Source of the DNA: Microbacterium oxydans | GTDB lineage: Bacteria; Actinomycetota; Actinomycetes; Actinomycetales; Microbacteriaceae | Assembly (NCBI RefSeq): GCF_000956405.1 | Contig: NZ_JYIV01000029.1 | Span: forward strand, 62,001 to 126,000 | Direction of reading: 5' to 3' | DNA: 64,000 bases | Shown here: one piece after another, positions 1 through 8,662 of the stretch | Layout: each line of letters begins with the position of its first letter | Position numbering within the stretch: the first letter of the stretch is position 1 | Notes under the pieces: generated by a model | Database searches by the model: none | Told to the model about the DNA's origin: nothing | The model's input: the letters and a program-made list of their open reading frames with translations, nothing else | Position numbers and translations under genes: made by a program

Positions 1-2125
1 AGGCGTCGATCGACTCGCGCGAGAGCCGGTCGGAGGAGTCGATGATGAACTCGCGGCGGGGAGCCACCTCGTTTCCCATGAGGAGCTCGAACACGCGTCC
101 AGCGGCCTCCGCGTCCTCCATCCGAACCCGACGCAGCAGACGACCCGACCGGTCCATGGTGGTGTTCGCCAGCTGCTCGGCGTCCATCTCTCCGAGGCCC
201 TTGTAGCGCTGGATCGGCTCGTGCCAGCGCTTGCCCGCCTTGCGGAGCTTCGTCAGCAGAGCGTGCATCTCCTGCTCGCTGTAGGTGTAGATCGTCTCGT
301 TCGGCTTCGAGCCCGGATTGATCACGATGATCCGGTGCAGAGGCGGCACGGCGGCGAACACGCGGCCGTGCTCGATCAACGGCCGCATGTAGCGGAAGAA
401 CAGAGTCAGCAGCAGGGTGCGGATGTGCGCGCCGTCGACGTCGGCATCGCTCATCAGGATGATCTTGCCGTAGCGGGCCGCGTCGATGTCGAACGTTCGG
501 CCGGATCCTGCACCGATCACCTGGATGATGGACGCGCACTCGGTGTTCGAGAGCATGTCCCCCACGGAGGCCTTCTGCACGTTGAGGATCTTGCCGCGGA
601 TCGGCAGCAGCGCCTGGAACTCGCTGTTGCGTGCGTTCTTCGCCGTCCCCAGGGCCGAGTCACCCTCGACGATGAAGAGCTCGCTGCGTTCGACGTCGTT
701 CGTGCGGCAGTCGACGAGCTTGGTCGGGAGCGTCGAGGATTCGAGTGCGTTCTTGCGGCGCTGGGTCTCCTTGTGCGCCCGCGCCGACACGCGCGCCTTC
801 ATCTCCGAGACGACCTTGTCGAGCAGCTGAGACGCCTGGATCTTGTCGTCGCGCTTGGTCGAGCCGAAGCGCTCCGCCAGGTCCTTGCGCAGCACCTGAG
901 CCACGATCTGGCGCACCGCGGGCGTGCCGAGGATCTCCTTCGTCTGACCCTCGAACTGTGGTTCGGGGACGTTCACCGTGAGGACTGCCGTCAACCCGGC
1001 GAGCACATCGTCCTTCTCCAGCTTGTCGTTGCCGACCTTCAGACGTCGGGAGTTCTGCTCCACCTGCGCGCGGAGCACCTTGAGCAGCTCCTGTTCGAAC
1101 CCCTGCTGGTGCGTGCCGCCCTTGGGAGTGGAGATGATGTTGACGAACGAACGGATCTTGGTGTCGTAGCCGGTGCCCCAGCGCAGCGCGATGTCGACAG
1201 CGCACACCCGCTCGACCTCGGTCGCGACCATGTGTCCATCCGGCTGCAGGACGGGCACCGTCTCCTTGAACGTGCCCTCGCCCTGAATTCGCCAGTTGTC
1301 CGTGATGGGCGGGTCGATCGCGAGGTAGTCGACGAACTCGGAGATTCCGCCCTCGTACAGATAGGAGGTCTCGGTGGGGCCGAGCGTGATCGTCTCGCCG
1401 TCGGAGTCGGGCACGGGGACGACCTGGCCCGCCGCACGCTCGTCCTTGACCAGGATCTCGAGCCCGGGAACGAGGAAGGCCGTCTGACGAGCGCGGGTCT
1501 CGAGCTCGGAGAGCTGGAACGCTGCGTCCTTGGTGAAGATCTGCCGGTCCGCCCAGTAGCGCACCCGCGTGCCCGTCACACCGCGGGGTGCTTTGCCGAT
1601 GACGCGGAGCTCGCTGTTCTCCTGGAACGGAGTGAACGGCGCATCGGGCCGCTTCTCGCCGGAGTCGGTGAAGATGCCGGGCTCGCCGCGGTGGAACGAC
1701 ATCGCATAGGTCTTGCCCCCGCGATCGACCTCGACGTCGAGACGTTCGGAGAGCGCGTTCACCACGGACGCGCCCACGCCGTGCAGGCCTCCGGAGGCGG
1801 CGTACGATCCGCCGCCGAACTTTCCACCGGCGTGCAGCTTCGTGTAGACCACCTCGACACCGGTCAGTCCGGTGCGCGGTTCCACATCGACCGGGATACC
1901 ACGGCCGCGGTCGTGGACCTCGACGCTGCCGTCGGCGTGCAGGATGATGTCGATCTTCGTGCCGTTGCCGGCGACCGCCTCGTCGACCGAGTTGTCGATG
2001 ATCTCCCAGAGACAGTGCATGAGTCCGGGCGACCCGTTCGACCCGATGTACATTCCGGGGCGCTTGCGCACGGCCTCGAGGCCTTCAAGCACCTGGAGAT
2101 GATGGGCGGAGTACTCGGCATTCAC
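1..2125 (-). CDS. parE: DNA topoisomerase IV subunit B / second GyrB-type subunit (3' end outside window)
   Basis: ATPase subunit of a type IIA topoisomerase that manages supercoiling and decatenation. Reading the minus strand from GTG 2125, the protein opens NAEYSAHHLQVLEGLEAVRK, followed by the GHKL ATPase features EIIDNSVDEA and DRGRGIPV, then GLHGVGASVVNALS. The Toprim half has EGDSALGTAKNARN and the metal-binding SDADVDGAHIRT. The frame is open for 708 codons and is still open at the window edge (SSDRLSRESIDA), so only a few C-terminal residues should be missing. Actinobacteria often carry a parE-like gene beside the principal sigma factor gene, in addition to gyrB near the origin; sigA lies 4 kb away here. 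ParE and GyrB are hard to separate by sequence, so the symbol rests on context. Confidence 0.93.
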   Translation of the reverse strand, partial: MNAEYSAHHLQVLEGLEAVRKRPGMYIGSNGSPGLMHCLWEIIDNSVDEAVAGNGTKIDIILHADGSVEVHDRGRGIPVDVEPRTGLTGVEVVYTKLHAGGKFGGGSYAASGGLHGVGASVVNALSERLDVEVDRGGKTYAMSFHRGEPGIFTDSGEKRPDAPFTPFQENSELRVIGKAPRGVTGTRVRYWADRQIFTKDAAFQLSELETRARQTAFLVPGLEILVKDERAAGQVVPVPDSDGETITLGPTETSYLYEGGISEFVDYLAIDPPITDNWRIQGEGTFKETVPVLQPDGHMVATEVERVCAVDIALRWGTGYDTKIRSFVNIISTPKGGTHQQGFEQELLKVLRAQVEQNSRRLKVGNDKLEKDDVLAGLTAVLTVNVPEPQFEGQTKEILGTPAVRQIVAQVLRKDLAERFGSTKRDDKIQASQLLDKVVSEMKARVSARAHKETQRRKNALESSTLPTKLVDCRTNDVERSELFIVEGDSALGTAKNARNSEFQALLPIRGKILNVQKASVGDMLSNTECASIIQVIGAGSGRTFDIDAARYGKIILMSDADVDGAHIRTLLLTLFFRYMRPLIEHGRVFAAVPPLHRIIVINPGSKPNETIYTYSEQEMHALLTKLRKAGKRWHEPIQRYKGLGEMDAEQLANTTMDRSGRLLRRVRMEDAEAAGRVFELLMGNEVAPRREFIIDSSDRLSRESIDA

Positions 2126-2133
2126 AATCTCCG

Positions 2134-2139
2134 AGTCTA
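2134..2139 (-). promoter_or_regulatory. Candidate -10 element for parE
   Basis: TAGACT lies 8 bases before the GTG start of the topoisomerase gene, so the transcript would have almost no leader. Confidence 0.45.
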
Positions 2140-2306
2140 ATCTCGCGAGGCCCCGCCGCTCCGCAGACACTCCCCGCGCGAGGGCACTCGGCGGGCCGGG
2201 CGTACGCGGTGAGCGAAACACGCCGCAAACCGGGCATGCACACAGGTGGCGCGTGGTTGTATTGACCAAATCGCTCAGCGAAGCCGACACCCGAGGAGGC
2301 ACCGAG

Positions 2307-2525
2307 ATGAATGCAACGACCGAACGTGACACCTCCATTGTCGAGTTCCGTCTGACCGCCATGGATCGCTGTGATTCATGCGGCGCTCAGGCGTACATCG
2401 CCGCTGAGGTGAACGGATCCGAGCTCCTGTTCTGCGCCCACCACGGACGCAAGTACGAAGAGAAGCTCCGCAGCATCGCCACCAGCTGGCACGACGAGAC
2501 CGCGCGTCTCATCGAGACGGTCTGA
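2307..2525 (+). CDS. DUF7455-family small zinc-ribbon-like protein
   Basis: A 72-residue protein starting at ATG 2307, which is preceded by the purine-rich GAGGAGG; the longer frame from 2253 has no such site. It carries a CDSC pair (CDSCGAQAY) and a later C-A-H-H (FCAHHGRKY), a spacing that could hold one zinc ion, followed by a short helical tail. Homologues of unknown function sit between parE and the principal sigma factor gene in many actinobacteria, which fits this position. It converges on the racemase-like genes. Function is unknown; a nucleic-acid or RNA-polymerase role is only a guess from the neighbourhood. Confidence 0.85.
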   Translation: MNATTERDTSIVEFRLTAMDRCDSCGAQAYIAAEVNGSELLFCAHHGRKYEEKLRSIATSWHDETARLIETV

Positions 2526-2587
2526 TCGCTTCGCTGATCCCCACCCGCTGATCCAGATCCGCGGACACCGGGGTCAGCGGACGACGA

Positions 2588-3628
2588 TCAGTCGGCGACG
2601 ACCCTTCGCACGCGCGGTGTGAGCCGGGTGAGGATCTCTTCTCCCACGGTATCGATCCGCTCCGCAAGGGTCGTCGCCGACTTCTCTCCGTGCGCACCCG
2701 CACCGAAGACGACGACCTCTGCCCCCACCTCGGCCCCGGGCCACCCCTCGACGATCGAGGAGGTAGGACCGACGGAGACGAGAGTCCTGGGCCCATCCGG
2801 TGTTCCGACCAGGCTTCCGGAGAGCGTCGACGGAAGCCCGTCGAAACTGCCCAGTTCGATCGTCACACGGTCGTCTTCGACCGCGGACACGGTTGCGACG
2901 AGGCTCGCCGCCGGGTGGACTCCCTCGAGCTCCGGACCGTCGGCCGACCGGATGCCGTAGCAGAAAGCACCGATACGCGAGACGGTTCCGCGCAGCTCGG
3001 GACGCCACCATGATGCCGCGGATGCCGTCAGGTGCAGCGCCCCTGGCACCGCTCCGGACTCGCCGACGATGCGCACCGCATCGCGGAAGGCGGCGTGAGC
3101 GATGTCGTCGTCCTCGTCGCTCGCCTCGGCGATGTGGCTCCACACGCCTTCGAGTTCGAGCAGTCCGGCCTGCTCGGCCCGCCGCGCCTGACGGACAGCC
3201 GATGCCCAGTCCTCCGGAAGGATGCCGTTGCGGTGCAGGCCCGTGTCGATCTTCAGGTGCACGCGTGCCGCCGCCCCGAGAGCCTCGGCCCGCGCGATGA
3301 TCCGCCCGAGGTACTCGATGGTCCCGACGCCGAGATCGAGGCGCTGCATCAGTGCATCGTCGATCTCCGTCTCCGTCGAGGTCGCCCAGGCGAAGATCCG
3401 GGCGTCGCCGCCCGCGAGTCTGCGGACGGAGAGCCCGGTGCGGATGTCATAGCTGCCGAACCACTCGACCCCCGCCTCGATCGCGGCATCCACCGCCCAC
3501 GAGAGCCCATGGGCATACGCATCGTCCTTGACCACGAGCATCAATGCGGAGGGCGCGACACGGTCGCGCACGGCCTGGATGTTCGCACGGAAGATGCTGC
3601 TGCTCAGGCGCACCTCAGGACGGCTCAT
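2588..3628 (-). CDS. Alanine racemase-like protein with intact PLP barrel but no catalytic tyrosine
   Basis: A 346-residue protein of fold-type III PLP enzymes. The N-terminal barrel keeps the PLP-lysine motif VVKDDAYAHG (Lys34, Tyr38), KIDTGLHRNG around 126-135, SHIAEAS (His165) and SRIGAFCYG (Arg218), all expected in alanine racemase. In the C-terminal domain the family motif VSYG, which supplies the second catalytic base, reads IELG (257-260). The MD motif of the C-terminal domain and the INYE tyrosine are also absent (TVGEE). The start is ATG 3628; it overlaps the stop of the upstream racemase C-domain gene by 4 bp (ATGA), so translation is probably coupled. Alone it should not racemize alanine by the classical two-base mechanism. 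It may be half of a heteromeric racemase, or a PLP protein with another role. Confidence 0.85.
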   Translation of the reverse strand: MSRPEVRLSSSIFRANIQAVRDRVAPSALMLVVKDDAYAHGLSWAVDAAIEAGVEWFGSYDIRTGLSVRRLAGGDARIFAWATSTETEIDDALMQRLDLGVGTIEYLGRIIARAEALGAAARVHLKIDTGLHRNGILPEDWASAVRQARRAEQAGLLELEGVWSHIAEASDEDDDIAHAAFRDAVRIVGESGAVPGALHLTASAASWWRPELRGTVSRIGAFCYGIRSADGPELEGVHPAASLVATVSAVEDDRVTIELGSFDGLPSTLSGSLVGTPDGPRTLVSVGPTSSIVEGWPGAEVGAEVVVFGAGAHGEKSATTLAERIDTVGEEILTRLTPRVRRVVAD

Positions 3629-4329
3629 GCTTCCCACCCCCGCACGGCATGCGAACCGGCGACGGCGACCAGCTCGGCCGCAGTCATCCCCGTGACGTCC
3701 GCCCATCGCGCGACGCCGGGCGCGGCCGGCCCGGAACCACCGAAGTAGGTGACCTCGCTGTCGACATCGACATCTGCGCCCTGGAGATCGACGACGCACA
3801 CATCCATGGCGACGCGCCCGACGATGGGCATCGCGGTCTCTCGGATCTCCACGGTCGCGTGATTGCCGAGCGCGCGCACGATGCCCTGGGCATAGCCGCC
3901 GGTCACAAGTGCGACAGTGGTCTCGCTCGTCGCACGGTACGTGTAGCCGTAGGAGACGGCGTCACCCGGCCGCAGCCGCTTGGTGGAGAGGATCCGTCCG
4001 GTCAGTCGCATCACCGGCCGGGACGCGAGCTTCCCGTCCGCATCGGGGAGGCCATAGAGGAGGTTCGCGTCGATGTCGGGTTCGCCGGCGGTGACACCGT
4101 GGATCCCCTCGAGCTCCAGTGCCTCGACCTCGCCCTGCGCGTCGACGAGGACGCGCTGGGCGCCGGCCGCGGCCACGACCTGGGCGACGGCGAGCACTCC
4201 GTGCCCCCAGGCATCGCGTCGGAGGTCGGCGATCGTTCCCCCCGCCGACACCGCTGCCGAGGCTCCCGCAGCCAACGCCGAGCGGGAGATCATGGCACGT
4301 GGCAGGGAGCTGGAAGTCGTCTCACACAC
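3625..4329 (-). CDS. Alanine racemase C-terminal-domain protein with collapsed barrel and catalytic tyrosine
   Basis: A 234-residue protein. Residues about 103-200 are a good alanine racemase C-terminal domain: RPVMRLTGRIL, the catalytic-tyrosine motif DAVSYGYTYRA (Tyr127), GGYAQGI and GRVAMDVCVVDL (Met175-Asp176). The N-terminal third is a remnant of the PLP barrel: LRRDAWGHG aligns with VVKADAYGHG, but the Schiff-base lysine is Arg37 and about 150 residues of barrel are missing before LLYGL. The C-terminal INYE segment is also absent. The GTG start at 4329 is 7 bases after a TAGGCT element, so the mRNA is probably leaderless. The stop overlaps the next gene by 4 bp. That neighbour keeps exactly the half of the active site missing here. 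Confidence 0.85.
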   Translation of the reverse strand: MCETTSSSLPRAMISRSALAAGASAAVSAGGTIADLRRDAWGHGVLAVAQVVAAAGAQRVLVDAQGEVEALELEGIHGVTAGEPDIDANLLYGLPDADGKLASRPVMRLTGRILSTKRLRPGDAVSYGYTYRATSETTVALVTGGYAQGIVRALGNHATVEIRETAMPIVGRVAMDVCVVDLQGADVDVDSEVTYFGGSGPAAPGVARWADVTGMTAAELVAVAGSHAVRGWEA

Positions 4330-4336
4330 GTCCTCC

Positions 4337-4342
4337 AGCCTA
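4337..4342 (-). promoter_or_regulatory. Candidate -10 element for the racemase pair
   Basis: TAGGCT on the minus strand, 7 bases before GTG 4329. It lies back-to-back with the -10 of the divergent ATP-grasp gene, within an 80-base intergenic region. Confidence 0.6.
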
Positions 4343-4377
4343 GCTTCCGGCTCCCAGGTCGACCTCGCCCGCCCCCG

Positions 4378-4383
4378 TAGACT
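4378..4383 (+). promoter_or_regulatory. Candidate -10 element for the ATP-grasp gene
   Basis: TAGACT, 26 bases before ATG 4410, leaving room for a short leader that contains GGAG at about 4401. Confidence 0.5.
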
Positions 4384-4409
4384 GGTGGAGACCCCGACCC
4401 TGGAGCCTC

Positions 4410-5426
4410 ATGTCTCGACTTTCCCTCGCGCCCCGCATCCGCTATCTGATGGGACGTGCTCGCCGCATCGACGTCGGATCGGTGGTGGAACGCGCCAAGG
4501 AGGCCTCCGCGCAGCACCACAAGGCGGTGCCGGCGATCGTCGTCGACATGCTGTGGTCGGCTGCGCGTCACAACGTCGGCTTCCAGGACTACATCGACTA
4601 CGACTTCGCGATGCTCACGAAGGCCGAGCGCGAGACGTACATGACCCATCCGGTCTCGAACCAGCTCTCGCAGCGCTACGACCACCCCGACTACCGCTGG
4701 ATCTTCCAGGACAAGGTCGAGTTCGACAAGCAGTTCTCCCCGTTCCTGAAGCGCGAGTGGATGGTGGTCGAGGACGGGAACGCCGACGCCGTGCGCGAAC
4801 TCACCCAGCGCCTCGGCACGATCGTCACCAAAGAGCCGGTGGGACAGGCCGGCACCGGAGTGCACCGCTATCACGCCGCCGACATCGAGGACTGGGACGA
4901 GTTCCACCGCGGCCTGCTGGCGCGCGGCGAACTCCTCATCGAGGAGGTGATCCGCCAGCACGATGCGCTGGCTGCCGTTTGCCCCGGCACGGTGAACACC
5001 ACCCGCATCACCGCATTCTTCGACGGCGAGAAGGCTCACATCCTCGCCATGGCCCAGAAGTTCGGCCGTGGCGCCGTGAGCGACCAGATGACGTTCGGCG
5101 GCTTCTACACGATGCTCGACGAGAACGGCCACGCCGTCGGTGCCGGGTACGACTCCCACGGCCACGTCCATGAGACGCACCCGGACTCGGGATTCCGCAT
5201 CGCCGACTTCCAGCTGCCCTACATGGACGAGGTGCGCGCCTTCATCGATCAGGTCGCGCGAGTCGTACCGCAGGTGCAGTACGTCGGCTGGGACATCGTC
5301 GTCTCCCCCGACGGCCCGGTCCTCGTCGAAGGCAACTGGGGTGCCGGCGTCTACGAGAACAAGCCCAGCGTCACCGGGATCCGCACCGGCCACAAGCCCC
5401 GCTACCGCGAGGTCATCGGCTTCTGA
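4410..5426 (+). CDS. Sugar-transfer-associated ATP-grasp family ligase
   Basis: A 338-residue protein that matches the ATP-grasp group related to alpha-L-glutamate ligases and the sugar-transfer-associated ATP-grasp family (PF14397-type). Visible features are GTIVTKEPVGQAGTG (nucleotide-binding region), ELLIEEVI (hinge), TRITAFFDGE, and the metal-binding end YVGWDIVVSPDGPVLVEGN. ATP-grasp enzymes join a carboxylate to an amine through an acyl phosphate; the substrates here cannot be read from sequence. It is transcribed divergently from the racemase-like pair with promoters in a shared 80-base region, which suggests a joint role, perhaps D-amino-acid incorporation into the wall or an exopolymer. 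That link is inference. A strong terminator follows. Confidence 0.8.
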   Translation: MSRLSLAPRIRYLMGRARRIDVGSVVERAKEASAQHHKAVPAIVVDMLWSAARHNVGFQDYIDYDFAMLTKAERETYMTHPVSNQLSQRYDHPDYRWIFQDKVEFDKQFSPFLKREWMVVEDGNADAVRELTQRLGTIVTKEPVGQAGTGVHRYHAADIEDWDEFHRGLLARGELLIEEVIRQHDALAAVCPGTVNTTRITAFFDGEKAHILAMAQKFGRGAVSDQMTFGGFYTMLDENGHAVGAGYDSHGHVHETHPDSGFRIADFQLPYMDEVRAFIDQVARVVPQVQYVGWDIVVSPDGPVLVEGNWGAGVYENKPSVTGIRTGHKPRYREVIGF

Positions 5427-5436
5427 GACGCAGAGA

Positions 5437-5474
5437 CGAAGAACGCCCCCGGAGAGCTCCGGGGGCGTTCTTCG
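5437..5474 (+). terminator. Strong hairpin terminator after the ATP-grasp gene
   Basis: An uninterrupted 18-bp stem (CGAAGAACGCCCCCGGAG and its complement) with a 2-base apex. It lies between the ends of two convergent genes and can serve both. Confidence 0.85.
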
Positions 5475-5497
5475 TATATGGCTCAGACGGCTATGGT

Positions 5498-6189
5498 TCA
5501 GACCTCGCGGACGATGCCGAGGGGCGTCGACTCCAGCCCCTGACCGAGCGGGTTGTCTCCGAGGATCTTGACGAGTCGCTGCTCGCCGGCCTTGTCGAGG
5601 GTCGAGCCGAGGATGTTCCCCCCGAGGTCGTTGATGTCGACGACGGCGACTTCAGCTTGACCACCGATCAGCCTCTTCACACGAGCTGCCACGCCATCGG
5701 GATCCTTGGGCCCGAGCACCACAGCCTCGTTGTACGGAGGGATCGTGTGCTTGGTGGGACCGTCGATCGCCCGCGCCTTGTCGCCCGCGATGCGGTAGAA
5801 GTCGCCTCGACGGCCGAACGCCTTGGTCACGGCTGCGACAGCGGACGCGAACAGGATGCGCGGAGTGCCGCACTCCCGCAAGGCCATCTCCATCGTCTCC
5901 GGCATGCCGAGACCGATGCCGTACGGCGTGCGGGTGACGTACTTCGAAAGGAACAGCGCGAGCTTCCGGGGCTTGATCTCGTCGAGACGGTAGGACCGCC
6001 CCTGCGTGATGGCCACGATCTTCTCGGTCACGAACAGAAGGTCGCCGGGTTGCACGGCATCCTTCGCGTACTCGGTGATGATCGCGTCCAGGTCGTCCTG
6101 GGGCATGACCACACGGGTGCGCAGCGGGATGCGCGCATAACTCTTGCCGTCGACGCTCGTCTCGAGAGCCTTGCCGTCGTTCGCCTGGC

Positions 6190-6193
<4 letters not shown>
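5498..6193 (-). CDS. Coenzyme F420-0:L-glutamate ligase (CofE) family protein
   Basis: A 231-residue protein of the F420 ligase family: RIPLRTRVV at the N terminus, [37 protein letters not shown] and the acidic [10 protein letters not shown] region. In F420-producing organisms this domain adds glutamate to F420-0 using GTP. This is the stand-alone domain, without the nitroreductase-like C-terminal extension found in some actinobacterial FbiB proteins. Its ATG overlaps the sigA stop by 4 bp, so it is co-translated with the housekeeping sigma factor. No other F420 biosynthesis gene is in the window; related stand-alone ligases of unknown substrate exist, so F420 chemistry is not assured. Confidence 0.85.
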
Positions 6194-7428
<1,235 letters not shown>

Positions 7429-7607
7429 GTTTCGCCTTTCACGGAGCTGCTGTGTAGCCCCGGGACATTTCGGACACTAGTAAGACCCTTGTCAAGTCCA
7501 GTGCTCGAAAACACTGATTGACAACGGGTCAGAGTCCTAGTATCGCACACGTGTGGCGTTGCGGACGCATTCCGGCGAACTTCGCATGGATCCGTCGCGA
7601 AACGGCT

Positions 7608-8549
7608 TCAACCGCGTCCGGGCTTGTCCTCGTCGCCGGACGGCCGCGAGGCGAGGTAGCGCTCCAGTTCGGCCGCGAGTTCATCGGCACTGGGGAGATC
7701 CCGTTCGCTGAAACCGCCCTCGTCATAGGAGTCGTCGTCCGGGTTACGCCCCGCCATGTAGGCGTCATAGCGGCGCTCGAGATTGTGCACCATCTGCTGC
7801 AGCTCGTCGTTGCCGGCGACCTGCTCATCCACGCGTGCCAGGTAGTCCTCGCGGCGCTCCTGGACGGCATCCAGGATGAGGACGAGTCCCGTCGAGGCCA
7901 TCAGCCGCTCCGCCGCGGCGATGACGGCATCGGGGTTCTCGGTCTCCGCGAGGTAGTGCGGCACGAGCAGCACGAACCCGACCGCCGCGTCCCCGCGCTC
8001 GACGAAACGGAACTCGAGGAGGTGGCCGGCCGTCGCGGGAACCTGAGTGCGCGGGCGCCAGACCGAGTGCGCCACGGTCAGGTCACGACGATTGCCGCTG
8101 ACCGTCGTCCCGATCGGACGGGTGTGCGGAACGGGCATGGCGATCGAGTGCACCCAGTGGACTCCGGAGACCTCGAACTCGGCGGCAAGAGCGAGGACGG
8201 TGCTCGCGAAGCGATTCCACGCGAAATCGGGCTCGTAGCCCGCGAGCAGGAGGAAGGGGCGACCGAGCGCGTCGGTCGCGAGAGACAGCTCGAGCCTCGG
8301 CGGCTTGAACTCGGTCAGGTGGTCCTGGTCGAAGGAGATCACCGGCCGACGCGCGCGGTAGTCGAGGAGGGCGTCGTTGTCGAACACCACCACGGGCTCA
8401 GGCGATGCCGTCTCCCGGAGGTGATCGATCAGGCCGGAGACCGCGCTTCCCGCATCCGTGAAACCGGTCAGAAGCAGCACCAGCGGCAGGCCGTGCGGCA
8501 CTGTCGGCGCATTCGCGACGCGTTCATGGATCTCACCGGAGAAGGGCAT
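7608..8549 (-). CDS. PAC2 family protein
   Basis: A 313-residue protein of the PAC2 (proteasome assembly chaperone 2-like) family, common in actinobacteria and of unsettled function. The conserved core shows in LPLVLLLTGFTDAGSAVSGL near the N terminus, PVVVFDNDALLDYRARRPVI, and VHWVHSIAMPVPHTRPIGTT in the middle. The C-terminal ~70 residues (from about 240) are charged and helical, typical of the actinobacterial members. It is divergent from pepA, and both genes look leaderless, with -10 boxes next to their start codons. Co-regulation with the aminopeptidase is possible but unproven. Confidence 0.9.
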   Translation of the reverse strand: MPFSGEIHERVANAPTVPHGLPLVLLLTGFTDAGSAVSGLIDHLRETASPEPVVVFDNDALLDYRARRPVISFDQDHLTEFKPPRLELSLATDALGRPFLLLAGYEPDFAWNRFASTVLALAAEFEVSGVHWVHSIAMPVPHTRPIGTTVSGNRRDLTVAHSVWRPRTQVPATAGHLLEFRFVERGDAAVGFVLLVPHYLAETENPDAVIAAAERLMASTGLVLILDAVQERREDYLARVDEQVAGNDELQQMVHNLERRYDAYMAGRNPDDDSYDEGGFSERDLPSADELAAELERYLASRPSGDEDKPGRG

Positions 8550-8555
8550 GTGTCC

Positions 8556-8561
8556 ATGCTA
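8556..8561 (-). promoter_or_regulatory. Leaderless-type -10 for the PAC2 gene
   Basis: TAGCAT, 6 bases before ATG 8549. Confidence 0.55.
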
Positions 8562-8650
8562 CGAGCACCTACCGATGCGGGGGCGCGGAGCATCATGCTG
8601 AGAGCGAACACGCGCCGAGGCGGCGGACGACCATGGTCTGGCGGAGATCC

Positions 8651-8656
8651 TAGGAT
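8651..8656 (+). promoter_or_regulatory. Leaderless-type -10 for pepA
   Basis: TAGGAT, 6 bases before ATG 8663. Confidence 0.6.
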
Positions 8657-8662
8657 GGAAGC

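Noticed and set aside
221..2140. Very long open frame on the plus strand opposite parE
   Set aside because: It is the antisense shadow of a GC-rich coding sequence; the minus strand has clear topoisomerase motifs throughout and the plus-strand product shows none.
2588..4329. Racemase pair as one alr gene split by a frameshift
   Set aside because: The C-terminal-domain gene comes first in the transcript, both genes have their own N-terminal barrel start and C-terminal part, and the junction is a standard ATGA overlap. Two paralogues explain this; one frameshift does not.
7429..7607. Possible riboswitch or small RNA upstream of sigA
   Set aside because: A TTGACA-like element and a weak CAGTG/CACTG hairpin are present, but nothing matches a known RNA family by eye.
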